Shown here piece by piece: positions 14,836 to 23,213 of a stretch of DNA of 25,882 nucleotides. The first letter of the stretch is position 1. Every line of letters starts with the position of its first letter. A model generated the notes under the pieces. It was given only the letters and a program-made list of their open reading frames with translations. It was not told the origin of the DNA and did not search any database. The position numbers were made by a program, and so were the translations under genes. Source of the stretch: Candidatus Delongbacteria bacterium (GTDB lineage Bacteria > JAGOEH01); contig JAGOEH010000028.1 in the NCBI GenBank assembly GCA_017997825.1, forward strand, positions 1 to 25,882, given 5' to 3'.

Positions 14836-15812
14836 TTGCAGATCCTCATCGAGTTATTGGTCAGGGGTTCATATTCATTCAGGATTAACCACGTTTTATC
14901 GATGGCCATATATCGGTCGGCGGATTCCATCAGATCTTTGGAGGTATTGTGGGGAAATGAATAGACTTCAACAATGGGTCCGAGCGTCTTGAGGATATTG
15001 ACCAGGGGGACAAAATCGCCGTCTCCGCTGACCAGGGCGATCACATCGAATTTATCCGCCAGGCTGAGCATATCAATCGTCATTTCGATATCCCAATTGG
15101 CTTTGGCCGATCCGTCCGCCCTCAGCCGGAGGTTTTTGCTTTTGACCTCGAAGCTTTTATGTTGAAGCATGGTCAGAAATCCGGATTGATCGACTTCACT
15201 GGAGATTACCACATAGGCAAAGGCACGGATCAGCCGGCGATGATTGATGGTAGCGGCCAGCAGCCGATCGAAATCCAGTTTGGCGTTGAATTGACGAGCG
15301 CCATAGAATACGTTTTGGACATCGACAAAGAGTCCGAGACGAATCTCAGACGGCCGGAGCCGGCTGATCAATTTGCGCGGCAGCGGCTGCTGATCGCTGA
15401 TGCGTCGTTTCAATCCCAAAATCTCGTTCTTCAATTCATTCATCTTGATCAGGGTTTCGTTCCATTGTCCGGTCAGACCTGATTTAAGATCGACCAGACT
15501 ACGCCCGACATCATCCGGCGTGGGTAGTACGGAAGAATGAGAGGATGGAGTGGGTTGATCGCCGGATTCGAGCTGGGATTTAAGCCGCTGATAATCCTTG
15601 AACAGATGATGATACTTAACGGAAAAGCTCTGTTCTTGTTTATCGATCGAGGAATACCGGGCCAACTCCTTATTTAGTTTTTCATTCTTATCGATCAGAT
15701 CTTCATTCCGGGACTTAATCTCCTGCAGTTCGTTTTGAAGTTGGTTCTTTTCGCGATGAAGTTGTTTGATTCGGTCCCTGAGTTCAGAAATTTTGAGTCT
15801 AAGATCTTCCAT
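14832..15812 (-). CDS. NYN-domain (PIN-like, LabA/DUF88-type) protein with N-terminal coiled coil
   Basis: Protein of 326 residues from the ATG at 15812, which has AAGGGA just upstream; a TTG start 13 codons earlier is less likely. Residues 2-85 are a long charged coiled coil (EKNQLQNELQEIKSRNEDL), residues 86-150 a looser linker, and 155-300 the NYN nuclease-like domain with the acidic residues in place: LFVDVQN (D164, N167), NWDIEMTIDML (D241, D247) and VSGDGDFVPLV (D264, D266). NYN domains share the PIN/FLAP metal centre and usually act on RNA; the target is unknown. It is the first gene of the operon and is coupled by ATGA to nnr. Hairpins lie in its upstream region and I found no clear -35/-10, so expression may involve structured leader RNA or distant transcription. 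Confidence 0.85.
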   Translation of the reverse strand: MEDLRLKISELRDRIKQLHREKNQLQNELQEIKSRNEDLIDKNEKLNKELARYSSIDKQEQSFSVKYHHLFKDYQRLKSQLESGDQPTPSSHSSVLPTPDDVGRSLVDLKSGLTGQWNETLIKMNELKNEILGLKRRISDQQPLPRKLISRLRPSEIRLGLFVDVQNVFYGARQFNAKLDFDRLLAATINHRRLIRAFAYVVISSEVDQSGFLTMLQHKSFEVKSKNLRLRADGSAKANWDIEMTIDMLSLADKFDVIALVSGDGDFVPLVNILKTLGPIVEVYSFPHNTSKDLMESADRYMAIDKTWLILNEYEPLTNNSMRICK

Positions 15813-15831
15813 AAATCCCTTAAGGTGATAC

Positions 15832-15848
15832 CGTCTCAGGTGGAGACG
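15832..15848. repeat. Hairpin in the leader of the NYN operon
   Basis: CGTCTC (15832-15837), loop AGGTG, GAGACG (15843-15848): six perfect base pairs, about 20 bases ahead of the NYN start codon on the minus strand. Confidence 0.5.
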
Positions 15849-15870
15849 CAATGAGGAGAGAGGGTCAATG

Positions 15871-15907
15871 TACCACCGATACCGGAATAATCCGGATGAC
15901 GGTGGTA
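15871..15907. repeat. Nested two-stage inverted repeat
   Basis: Outer arms TACCACCG (15871-15878) and CGGTGGTA (15900-15907) pair over eight bases; inside them CCGGA (15882-15886) and TCCGG (15891-15895) pair around the loop ATAA, with small internal loops ATA and ATGA. It lies between the ppdK terminator and the NYN operon. It could be a structured RNA, a protein-binding site or a small palindromic repeat unit. Confidence 0.5.
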
Positions 15908-15928
15908 ATTAGCGGGAATGGAACAGAT

Positions 15929-15944
15929 GCGCCCTGCCGGGCGC
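15929..15944. repeat. Short GC-rich hairpin beyond the ppdK terminator
   Basis: GCGCCC (15929-15934), loop TGCC, GGGCGC (15939-15944). On the minus strand it follows the T-run of the ppdK terminator and may reinforce it or protect the end. Confidence 0.45.
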
Positions 15945-15949
15945 ACACC

Positions 15950-15987
15950 AAAAAAAGATAGGGACATAACGCAATTATGTCCCTATC
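15950..15987 (-). terminator. Intrinsic terminator of ppdK
   Basis: Perfect 13-base arms (15957-15969 and 15975-15987) around the loop CGCAA; read on the minus strand the stem is followed by seven T (15956-15950). It begins 24 bases after the ppdK stop codon. Confidence 0.88.
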
Positions 15988-16011
15988 CTGATAAACGAAA
16001 CAATCAACCGC

Positions 16012-18726
16012 TTACTTTTTCTCGCGCAGAACGGCATGAGCGGCTGCCAGACGGGCGATCGGCACCCGGAACGGTGAGCAGCTGACATAATCCATGCCGA
16101 CTTTGTGACAGAAAATGACCGATTCGGGATCACCACCGTGTTCACCGCAGATACCGACCTTGAGTTTGGGACGGGAGGAGCGGCCTTTCTGGGTTCCCAT
16201 GGAGACCAACTGGCCGACGCCTTCCTGATCAAGGGTCTGGAAGGGATCAGCCGGCAGCAGCTTTTCTTCCAGATACTTGGGAAGGAAACTGCCGATATCA
16301 TCGCGGCTGAATCCGAAGGTCATCTGGGTCAGATCGTTGGTACCGAATGAGAAGAATTCCGCTTCTTTGGCGATTTCATCGGCGGTCAAAGCGGCCCGCG
16401 GAATTTCGATCATGGTACCGACCATATAATTGACCTTGACGCCGGATTCTTGCATGACGGTTTCAGCGGTTTTGACAATGATCTCTTTTTGTTTGATATA
16501 CTCTTTGACGCTGCCGATCAGCGGAACCATGACTTCAGGCAGAACCGAGATCCCTTCTTTGGTGAGCCGGCAGGCAGCTTCAAAGATAGCGCGGGCTTGC
16601 ATCTCAGAAATCTCGGGATAGGAATTTCCCAACCGGCACCCGCGATGTCCAAGCATCGGGTTGAGTTCATGCAGGAGTCTGACCTTAGCCTTGACTTTTT
16701 CGACCGGAACATTCAGTTCACGGGCCATTTCCATCTGATTGACCTCTTCCTGGGGAAGGAACTCATGCAGGGGGGGATCCAGCAAGCGAATGGTGACGGG
16801 GAGTCCGGCCATCGCTTTCAGGATACCGTAAAAATCGTCTCTCTGATAGGGCAGAAGTTCACGGAGTGCTACTTTACGTTCTTCCAGGGTATCGGCCAGA
16901 ATCATTTTCCGCATGGATTTGATGCGTTCGCCGTCGAAAAACATATGTTCGGTGCGGGTCAAACCGATGCCTTCGGCCCCGAATTGCCGGGCACGGGTGG
17001 CATCTTTGGGGGTATCGGCGTTGGTACGGATTTTCAAGCGGCGAATACCATCGGCCCATTCCATCAGGGTGCCGAATTCACCGGTCAGAGCGGCTTCGAT
17101 GGTAGGAACAAGGCCGGTCATTACTTCACCGGTACTGCCATCCAGGGAGATCCAATCGCCTTCTTTAATGATGGTGGACCCAACCGAAAACTGTTTTTTC
17201 ATATATTCGATATTAAGATCGGCGCATCCGGAGACACAGCATTTCCCCATACCGCGGGCCACCACGGCCGCATGGGAGGTTTTACCTCCGCGGGAAGTCA
17301 GAATTCCGACCGCCTTATCCATTCCGGCCACATCTTCCGGAGAGGTTTCGATTCGTACCAGGACAACTTTTTTACCCTGATTGGCCCATTCCACCGCATC
17401 CTCGGCATGAAAAACCACCTGACCGACGGCGGCGCCGGGAGAAGCGGCCAAACCACGGGCAATCACGTTTTTAGCAGCCTTCGGATCAAAACGGGGATGA
17501 AGCAGTTGGTTGATCGAGTCCGGGTCAACCCTCAAAACAGCCGTTTCCTTGCTGATCAGGCCTTCTTTAACCATGTCGAAGGCGATCTTGACAGCCGCCG
17601 CGGCCGTTCTCTTGCCGTTACGGGTCTGCAGCATATAGAGCTTATCCTGCTGGATGGTAAACTCGATATCCTGCATATCATGATAATGCTCTTCCAGTTT
17701 ATTGTAAACCTTGACCAGATCCTGATATACCTTCGGCATACTCTCTTCCAGCGAAGGGAACTTGGAGCTGCGATCGGTTTCGCTGACACTGTTTTCAGCC
17801 GCCCATTTCTTAGAATCCTCGATCGTAATCTGCTGGGGAGTACGGATTCCGGCGACCACATCCTCGCCCTGGGCATTGATCAGGTATTCACCGAAGAAAC
17901 GGCGGTCGCCGGTGGCCGGGTCACGGGTAAAGGCTACCCCGGTGGCACAATCATTGCCCATATTTCCGTACACCATGGCCTGAACGTTGACGGCGGTACC
18001 CCAATCATCGGGAATCTTGTTCAGACGGCGATAGGTGATCGCCCGATCATTATTCCATGATCCGAAAACGGCTCCGATGGCACCCCAGAGCTGTTCCCAT
18101 GGATCTTCCGGAAATTCCAGATTCAACCGCTGTTTGATGGTCTTTTTAAAACGCTCCGCCAGTTCTTTCAGATCCGATGCGGTAAATTGAGTATCCAGTT
18201 TGATATTCTTTTCTTTCTTGAGTTCATCGATAATCACTTCAAAGGGATCATGCTCTTCCTTGGTCTGGGGTTTGAGACCCAATACCACATCACCGTACAT
18301 CTGGATGAACCGGCGATAGGAATCCCAGGCGAAACGCTCGTTGCCGGTCTTCTTGATCAGACCTTCCACGATTTTCCGATTGATGCCCAGGTTGAGCACG
18401 GTATCCATCATACCGGGCATGGAAGCGCGGGCGCCGGACCGGACCGACACCAACAGCGGATTGGCAGGATCGCCGAAGGTCATGCCCATCTGTTCTTCGG
18501 TTTTGCTCATGGCCTGTTTGACCATCTCCTGCAATCCTGTTGGATACTGCTTCCGGTTATCATAATAGGCGATGCAGACCTCAGTCGTGATGGTAAAACC
18601 GGCCGGAACCGGAATCCCCAGATTACACATTTCCGCCAGATTAGCACCCTTGCCGCCCAGCAGATTTTTCATGGAAGCATCACCTTCGGTATATTGGCTT
18701 CCAAACAGGTAAACATACTTTGACAT
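16012..18726 (-). CDS. ppdK: Pyruvate, phosphate dikinase
   Basis: Protein of 904 residues, within the family range. The N-terminal ATP-grasp domain starts with YVYLFG and contains LLGGKGANLAEM and SVRSGARASMPGMMDTVLNLG. The swivelling domain carries the phospho-histidine in GGKTSHAAVVARGMGKCCVSGC (His about residue 485). The C-terminal TIM barrel binds PEP/pyruvate, with IGLTRTEHMFF, GTMIEIPRAALTADEIA, FSFGTNDLTQMTFGFSRDD and the catalytic cysteine in VGICGEHGGDP (about residue 860), then CSPFRVPIARLAAA. It interconverts pyruvate + ATP + Pi and PEP + AMP + PPi, serving gluconeogenesis or PPi-linked glycolysis, common in anaerobes. AAAGGAG precedes the ATG. It lies 29 bases after the membrane-protein gene and ends at a strong terminator, so the two probably form one transcript. 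No PDRP-type regulator gene is nearby. Confidence 0.96.
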   Translation of the reverse strand: MSKYVYLFGSQYTEGDASMKNLLGGKGANLAEMCNLGIPVPAGFTITTEVCIAYYDNRKQYPTGLQEMVKQAMSKTEEQMGMTFGDPANPLLVSVRSGARASMPGMMDTVLNLGINRKIVEGLIKKTGNERFAWDSYRRFIQMYGDVVLGLKPQTKEEHDPFEVIIDELKKEKNIKLDTQFTASDLKELAERFKKTIKQRLNLEFPEDPWEQLWGAIGAVFGSWNNDRAITYRRLNKIPDDWGTAVNVQAMVYGNMGNDCATGVAFTRDPATGDRRFFGEYLINAQGEDVVAGIRTPQQITIEDSKKWAAENSVSETDRSSKFPSLEESMPKVYQDLVKVYNKLEEHYHDMQDIEFTIQQDKLYMLQTRNGKRTAAAAVKIAFDMVKEGLISKETAVLRVDPDSINQLLHPRFDPKAAKNVIARGLAASPGAAVGQVVFHAEDAVEWANQGKKVVLVRIETSPEDVAGMDKAVGILTSRGGKTSHAAVVARGMGKCCVSGCADLNIEYMKKQFSVGSTIIKEGDWISLDGSTGEVMTGLVPTIEAALTGEFGTLMEWADGIRRLKIRTNADTPKDATRARQFGAEGIGLTRTEHMFFDGERIKSMRKMILADTLEERKVALRELLPYQRDDFYGILKAMAGLPVTIRLLDPPLHEFLPQEEVNQMEMARELNVPVEKVKAKVRLLHELNPMLGHRGCRLGNSYPEISEMQARAIFEAACRLTKEGISVLPEVMVPLIGSVKEYIKQKEIIVKTAETVMQESGVKVNYMVGTMIEIPRAALTADEIAKEAEFFSFGTNDLTQMTFGFSRDDIGSFLPKYLEEKLLPADPFQTLDQEGVGQLVSMGTQKGRSSRPKLKVGICGEHGGDPESVIFCHKVGMDYVSCSPFRVPIARLAAAHAVLREKK

Positions 18727-18755
18727 TATGTTACTCCTTTGGTTTAATGAAATCC

Positions 18756-19922
18756 CTATGTTACTGCATTATCCGGGTTATCAACCGGCTCCAGCTCACT
18801 CTCCAGTTCGGTTTCTTCACCGGCTGAAAGAGCAATCAGATCATCCTCATCTTTTTTATATCGGATGATCAGATAGGCGATGGTATCTCCGACGGCGATC
18901 ACGGACAGAAAATAAGAGACGGCCGCCATCATTATCATTCCTATAAAGATGGCCAGAATCCAGGAGGAGATTGCCATAGACCAGCTGCATCCCAACCATG
19001 ATTGGGATTGCGGGGTGGCGATATACTGGAGCTGAGCCAACACCGGATCGTGAGAGAACCAACGCAAGGCAGGAAATGCTTCCAGAATCAGATAATAGGC
19101 ATTGGTAATCAGGAGATAGGTTTTTCCGCTATCCACATGTCCGAAAATCCGGTAAAAGATCTGAAATCCCTGATACAACGCCACACTCCAAATAAAAAAT
19201 CCCACCACCGCCTGCACGGTCGTCACGACGGCATACCCGACCAATCGAGCCGGTTGAGCTGAAACCGAAGAGAATATCTGATACACGACCTCAAAAAAAT
19301 CCTCTTCGATGGATGCGGTAACACTGGGGGTGTACCTTAACGCTACGACAAACACGATGGCGATAAACAACCAGATCAGGGTAAACGGCAGAATCAGAAT
19401 CAGCATCAAGGAATTGAAGAGTTCACCCAGATAAGGAATCTTGAAGATCAAGGCTTCAATTATACCTGCAACGGTAATCATCGCCAACAAGACCAGAATC
19501 AACAGCGGAGACAAGACAATCCGCTTCCAGTTTTTGAGCGCGAACCGAATGGCATCCCAACTGGAAAAGAAATAATCCCCACGAAATTCCTGAAAGGTAA
19601 CCCGGGCGGCGGCAGTCATACCCATCGCCATAACAATCCAGCTTAACGCCACTCCCAGAGTGTAAACCATCGTCCCGTACCACGGGAAATAAATCCCGGT
19701 AAAATCCGGCAACAGACCATATGAGTTCCACCAGTAATGCATAATCGAAGCGGAATCCTGAAAGGAATCCCGTACCAGCCAAGCCGCCCCCCAACTGAAT
19801 CCATTATATATGAGGAGGGCTATAACGCCGAAAAAAGACAACGAAAGCATTTTTTTTAGACTGAAGGCTCTTCGAAGAATGCTGAGCAAATCGTTCCAAT
19901 TAAAATTTAATTTATCATTCAT
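18756..19922 (-). CDS. Multi-pass membrane protein of unknown function
   Basis: Protein of 388 residues with about six strongly hydrophobic segments (near 28-50, 70-100, 140-165, 175-200, 240-262 and 330-358) and an acidic, probably disordered C-terminal tail rich in Glu and Asp (DLIALSAGEETELESELEPVD). The N-terminus is a short amphipathic, basic helix (LLSILRRAFSLKKML) before the first membrane segment. I see no transport or enzyme motif and do not recognise the family. ATG at 19922 is chosen over an adjacent TTG because AAGGAGGT sits seven bases upstream. It has its own promoter and precedes ppdK by 29 bases, which suggests co-expression with that enzyme; why is not evident from the sequence. 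Confidence 0.8.
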   Translation of the reverse strand: MNDKLNFNWNDLLSILRRAFSLKKMLSLSFFGVIALLIYNGFSWGAAWLVRDSFQDSASIMHYWWNSYGLLPDFTGIYFPWYGTMVYTLGVALSWIVMAMGMTAAARVTFQEFRGDYFFSSWDAIRFALKNWKRIVLSPLLILVLLAMITVAGIIEALIFKIPYLGELFNSLMLILILPFTLIWLFIAIVFVVALRYTPSVTASIEEDFFEVVYQIFSSVSAQPARLVGYAVVTTVQAVVGFFIWSVALYQGFQIFYRIFGHVDSGKTYLLITNAYYLILEAFPALRWFSHDPVLAQLQYIATPQSQSWLGCSWSMAISSWILAIFIGMIMMAAVSYFLSVIAVGDTIAYLIIRYKKDEDDLIALSAGEETELESELEPVDNPDNAVT

Positions 19923-19952
19923 CAAGCGACCTCCTTCGACAAAGTTTATTTA

Positions 19953-19981
19953 AAAATACGAACTATTTGCTTTAAAGTCAA
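19953..19981 (-). promoter_or_regulatory. Promoter of the membrane protein - ppdK operon
   Basis: Minus strand TTGACT (19981-19976), 17-base spacer, TATTTT (19958-19953); expected start near 19946 with a leader of about 24 bases carrying the AAGGAGGT ribosome site. A second TTGACA at 19998-19993 has no good -10. Confidence 0.62.
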
Positions 19982-20011
19982 GTATTTTTTACTGTCAAAA
20001 TTACCGGGTGA

Positions 20012-20024
20012 TCAAACGGTTTGA
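20012..20024. repeat. Short palindrome, possible operator
   Basis: TCAAAC-G-GTTTGA, a perfect 6+1+6 palindrome about 30 bases upstream of the -35 of the membrane protein - ppdK promoter. The size and symmetry suit a dimeric repressor or activator, but no regulator is identified. Confidence 0.4.
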
Positions 20025-20092
20025 GACAATTTATCCACCGGAAAAGACAACATAATGACAACATGGTCGATACTCGACGCCAATTCACCAAT

Positions 20093-20129
20093 TTTGAATT
20101 CCCCATAGATTTGGCGGTTGGAATTCAAA
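20093..20129. repeat. 10-base inverted repeat between divergent promoters
   Basis: TTTGAATTCC (20093-20102) and GGAATTCAAA (20120-20129) are perfect inverted copies separated by 17 bases. It lies 42 bases upstream of the -35 of the YbhN-like gene, within the divergent region. It may be a regulatory site; it lacks the T-run of a terminator. Confidence 0.45.
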
Positions 20130-20170
20130 GGCATCGGTCAACGTGACCCGGCCGGGAGGTAAAAAAAACC

Positions 20171-20199
20171 TTGACATTCGAAATAAATCTTCGTAATTT
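20171..20199 (+). promoter_or_regulatory. Probable promoter of the YbhN-like gene
   Basis: TTGACA (20171-20176), 17-base spacer and a weak TAATTT (20194-20199). Expected start near 20206, leaving a very short leader that still includes AAGGAG. Confidence 0.5.
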
Positions 20200-20220
20200 T
20201 AGAGGGCACAAGGAGTATGT

Positions 20221-21213
20221 TTGAAAATCAGAAATAGACTGACCCATTTGATTATCGGAATCATCATCAGCCTTGTTTTTCTCTATTTTTCCCTCAGGAA
20301 TATTCAGTTCGATCAGTTTGTCGATGCCCTGTCCAAAACATCGATACGGATATTCGTTTTATCTCTGGTCCCCACTTTTTTGGCTTTCTGGTTTCGGGCT
20401 ATCCGTTGGAAGATTCTGCTGCAGCCGATGGGACGTTATACCGGCTCCGAACTGTTTGGTCCAATGATGGTGGGATTCATGGGTAACAATATTTTTCCGG
20501 CGCGGATCGGAGAGATACTGCGAGCGTATGCCGTCAGTAAAAAACTGAAGATCAGCCTGCCGTCATCCCTGGCCACCATCATTTTAGAGCGGCTCTTTGA
20601 TGGGATTGTTCTGATCGGGATGCTGCTGGTGGTTGTCTTTATGTATCCCTTTCCGGCCCGTATCAAACATATAGGATATCTGATCGCTCTGATCTATGGG
20701 GTATTGCTCCTGGTCCTGTTTTTCATTCAAAAATCCCCTCAGCGTACAGAAAATGTTATCATGAAAATCCTTTTTTTCCTTCCTCATCCGATTCGGGATC
20801 GAATTCGTAAAATGCTGGATTCCTTTATCACCGGATTCTCGATTCTGCGGGATTTCAAGCGAACCATCATTATTCTGGGCCACAGTCTGGGAGTCTGGAT
20901 ATCATCCGCCCTGATCCTGTATGTCATTCTGTTAGCCTGCCGTATGACCGATCTTCCGATCACTGCATCGTTGGTGATTTTGGCCATCACAGCCATTGGC
21001 TCGATGATCCCGGCAGCTCCAGGCTATATCGGCACCTCACAATATTTTACCATCATTGCCTTCAGTGTTTTCCGGATCGGGGAGAGCCAGGCCCTGGCCT
21101 ATTCCATCGTATATTTTGTCTCCCAATATGTCCCGGTCACACTGGTTGGCATTTTTTACTTCTATTACGACCGGATTTCGTTGGCCGATATTGAGCTGAA
21201 TAAGGTCACCTGA
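20221..21213 (+). CDS. YbhN / UPF0104-type membrane protein (lysylphosphatidylglycerol synthase TM-like, putative lipid flippase)
   Basis: Protein of 330 residues with about eight membrane helices. Family features include an N-terminal helix followed by FSLRNIQFDQFVDAL, RAIRWKILLQPMG, the conserved loop GFMGNNIFPARIGEILRAYAVSK and ATIILERLFDGIVL, and near the end the AAPGYIGTSQYFTIIAF motif. This fold is shared with the flippase half of MprF; stand-alone proteins are thought to move lipids or lipid-linked substrates across the inner membrane. The start is TTG, with AAGGAG five bases upstream; the nearby ATG at 20217 is out of frame and leads to a stop after six codons. The CBS-domain gene follows with a single-base gap, so the two form an operon. 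Confidence 0.85.
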   Translation: MKIRNRLTHLIIGIIISLVFLYFSLRNIQFDQFVDALSKTSIRIFVLSLVPTFLAFWFRAIRWKILLQPMGRYTGSELFGPMMVGFMGNNIFPARIGEILRAYAVSKKLKISLPSSLATIILERLFDGIVLIGMLLVVVFMYPFPARIKHIGYLIALIYGVLLLVLFFIQKSPQRTENVIMKILFFLPHPIRDRIRKMLDSFITGFSILRDFKRTIIILGHSLGVWISSALILYVILLACRMTDLPITASLVILAITAIGSMIPAAPGYIGTSQYFTIIAFSVFRIGESQALAYSIVYFVSQYVPVTLVGIFYFYYDRISLADIELNKVT

Positions 21214-21214
21214 T

Positions 21215-22462
21215 ATGTTATCAATCTATTTTATTATATCGATTGGTATCTTCTGGATCTCATTTTATCTGACTCTGTTGAATAATTACATGATCAGCTT
21301 TCCGGAACTTGTTTTTTCACAGTTATCCCGTTTATTCAATCTGTCGAAAAACACCCATCAACTCCTGCTGGCTCTCAATTTCATCAAATATGTCCTGCTG
21401 TTTGTCAATTTCATTCTGCTTTATAAAATCAGTGTTCTGCTGGCGCTCGATTTCTATGTGGATCAATGGCTGTTTACATTTTGGAGCTATCTGCTGTTCA
21501 TTATCCTATACTATAGTGCCGTTGAGATTGTAGCTAATATGATCATCATTCGCTCGACCCGCAAGATTACCGTGCTGGACCAGCTGATCATCAGTTTTTG
21601 CTTTTGGATCTGCTACCCCCTGGTGGTCATATTCCGGATCATCATCACCGGTATGAAAAAACATCTGGAGATCGATGACGCTTATTTTGTCACGTTGGCG
21701 GAAAAAAAGATCATGGGGATGACGGATATACAGACCAATCCGGACGCCCTGAAGCAGGATGAGCGGGAGATGATCGGATCGATTTTCGAGCTGCGGGACA
21801 CCATCGCCAAAGAGATCATGATTCCCCGGATCGACGTGTTTGCCGTCGAGGAACAGACTCCGGTCCGAGAGATCATGCAGCAGGCTCGGGAATACGGGCA
21901 TTCACGGATACCGGTCTATCGCGAAACCATCGATAATATTATTGGAATCCTGTATATCAAGGATCTCTTTTTGAGGGATCAGGATGCCGGTCCACTCGTG
22001 ATTTCATCGATTTTACGCACACCTTTTTTTGTACCCGAAACCAAAAAAATCAATGATCTGATGAAAGAATTCAAGACCAATAAAATACATTTAGCCGTTG
22101 TGGTTGACGAATATGGAGGAACAGCCGGGTTGATCACCCTGGAGGATGTTCTGGAGGAGATCGTAGGCGATATCCAGGATGAATACGACGAGGACGAATT
22201 CATCTATAAACAATTGGCCCCGAATGCCTATCTGATCAACGGCACCATGAACATTGAAGAATTGAACGAGAAATTGAAGCTGGAACTGCCGTATGAGGAT
22301 TTTGATACCCTGGCCGGGTTTATTTTTGATCAACTGGGAGCGGTACCGGAGAAGGGACAGAAATTTACATTCCGGAACATGATTTTTATCATTGATGAAC
22401 TGATTGGAAAGAGGATCAGCAAGGTCCGAATCATCATCAAGGATTCGGGCTCCGAGTTATAG
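21215..22462 (+). CDS. CBS-pair / CorC_HlyC-type membrane protein with atypical N-terminal domain
   Basis: Protein of 415 residues. The first 155 residues contain about four membrane helices, in the position of the CNNM/DUF21 transporter domain, but the usual small-residue 'SGSET' signature of that domain is not seen; the corresponding place reads [21 protein letters not shown]. From about 195 a CBS pair follows ([77 protein letters not shown]), then the CorC_HlyC domain from about 330 ([36 protein letters not shown]). Relatives are involved in Mg2+/Co2+ or Na+ transport. It has only a weak AAGG ahead of the ATG and depends on coupling to the upstream gene. Its stop overlaps that of the macrodomain gene (TTATAG). 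Confidence 0.85.
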   Translation: MLSIYFIISIGIFWISFYLTLLNNYMISFPELVFSQLSRLFNLSKNTHQLLLALNFIKYVLLFVNFILLYKISVLLALDFYVDQWLFTFWSYLLFIILYYSAVEIVANMIIIRSTRKITVLDQLIISFCFWICYPLVVIFRIIITGMKKHLEIDDAYFVTLAEKKIMGMTDIQTNPDALKQDEREMIGSIFELRDTIAKEIMIPRIDVFAVEEQTPVREIMQQAREYGHSRIPVYRETIDNIIGILYIKDLFLRDQDAGPLVISSILRTPFFVPETKKINDLMKEFKTNKIHLAVVVDEYGGTAGLITLEDVLEEIVGDIQDEYDEDEFIYKQLAPNAYLINGTMNIEELNEKLKLELPYEDFDTLAGFIFDQLGAVPEKGQKFTFRNMIFIIDELIGKRISKVRIIIKDSGSEL

Positions 22463-22978
22463 ACGATTCAAAAGCGACGCATACAACGCGGCATCCCGGG
22501 AAGTAAACAGAACGAATCGAACCCGGCGGATGGTAGGCTGTTGATGTAATACAGCGGCCACGGTCTGAACAGCCAAGGGCGCAGCCAATTCCATTGGATA
22601 GCCGTAGATTCCGGTGCTGATAGCGGGAAAAGCAACCAAGCTGAGCTGATGGTCGGCCGCGAGACACAGACTGTTACGGTAGCAGGCCGCCAACTGTTCC
22701 GGTTCACCATGGCGGCCATCCTGATAAACCGGACCCACCGTATGAATCACAAATCGTGCTGGGAGCTGAAATCCCGGGGTAATCTTAGCTTGCCCGGTTT
22801 CACATCCCCCCAGTCGCCGGCATGCATCCAGCAAGAGCGGTCCTGCCGCTCGATGAATGGCTCCATCTACCCCTCCCCCACCCAACAGACTCCGATTGGC
22901 GGCATTGACAATCACGTCAACCCTCTGCTCGGTAATATCCCCCTGCACCCATTCCATGACTCCCGGCTCGTGATTCAT
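22457..22978 (-). CDS. Macrodomain protein, probable O-acetyl-ADP-ribose deacetylase
   Basis: Protein of 173 residues, a single macrodomain. It shows the start [40 protein letters not shown] with the ADP-ribose-binding Asp, the catalytic Asn-Asn/Asp loop (NAAN, GGGVDG), then [14 protein letters not shown] and the distal loop [13 protein letters not shown]. These match the YmdB/MacroD type that removes O-acetyl or ADP-ribosyl groups from ADP-ribose adducts in the cytoplasm. AGGAGGAG lies five bases before the ATG. The nearest promoter candidate is TTGACC-N17-TATAAA at 23213-23185, implying a leader of about 200 bases. The gene is convergent with and overlaps the CorC-type gene by six bases. 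No ADP-ribosyltransferase partner is seen nearby. Confidence 0.92.
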   Translation of the reverse strand: MNHEPGVMEWVQGDITEQRVDVIVNAANRSLLGGGGVDGAIHRAAGPLLLDACRRLGGCETGQAKITPGFQLPARFVIHTVGPVYQDGRHGEPEQLAACYRNSLCLAADHQLSLVAFPAISTGIYGYPMELAAPLAVQTVAAVLHQQPTIRRVRFVLFTSRDAALYASLLNRL

Positions 22979-23163
22979 CGTTTCTCCTCCTGGTATCCCG
23001 TTTGATCCGACTTGTGTCGACCTGTCATCCCGGTAACGAATCGGAGTTCAATCACGCTCTCCTCTTGAATACTATCTGATCATTGGCCATGACTCGAATA
23101 TAGTCGTTTCCAATCGAAAACCAATCCTTTTTCAACCCGAAAAATGGTTATTTCATTTTGATC

Positions 23164-23192
23164 TTGACTTAACACGGGTTCTTTTTTATACT
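23164..23192 (+). promoter_or_regulatory. Promoter of the TPR gene
   Basis: TTGACT (23164-23169), 17-base spacer, TATACT (23187-23192). Expected start near 23199, giving a leader of about 177 bases. Its -10 overlaps the -10 of the opposing promoter. Confidence 0.62.
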
Positions 23193-23213
23193 TACCAAGG
23201 ATTGATCGGTCAA
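23185..23213 (-). promoter_or_regulatory. Promoter of the macrodomain gene
   Basis: Minus strand TTGACC (23213-23208), 17-base spacer, TATAAA (23190-23185). Expected start near 23178. The two promoters here share bases 23187-23190, so both cannot be occupied at once. Confidence 0.62.

Noticed and set aside
16450-18060. Long plus-strand ORF of 536 codons opposite ppdK
   Set aside because: It is an antisense shadow of the highly conserved ppdK coding sequence; its translation has no family features.
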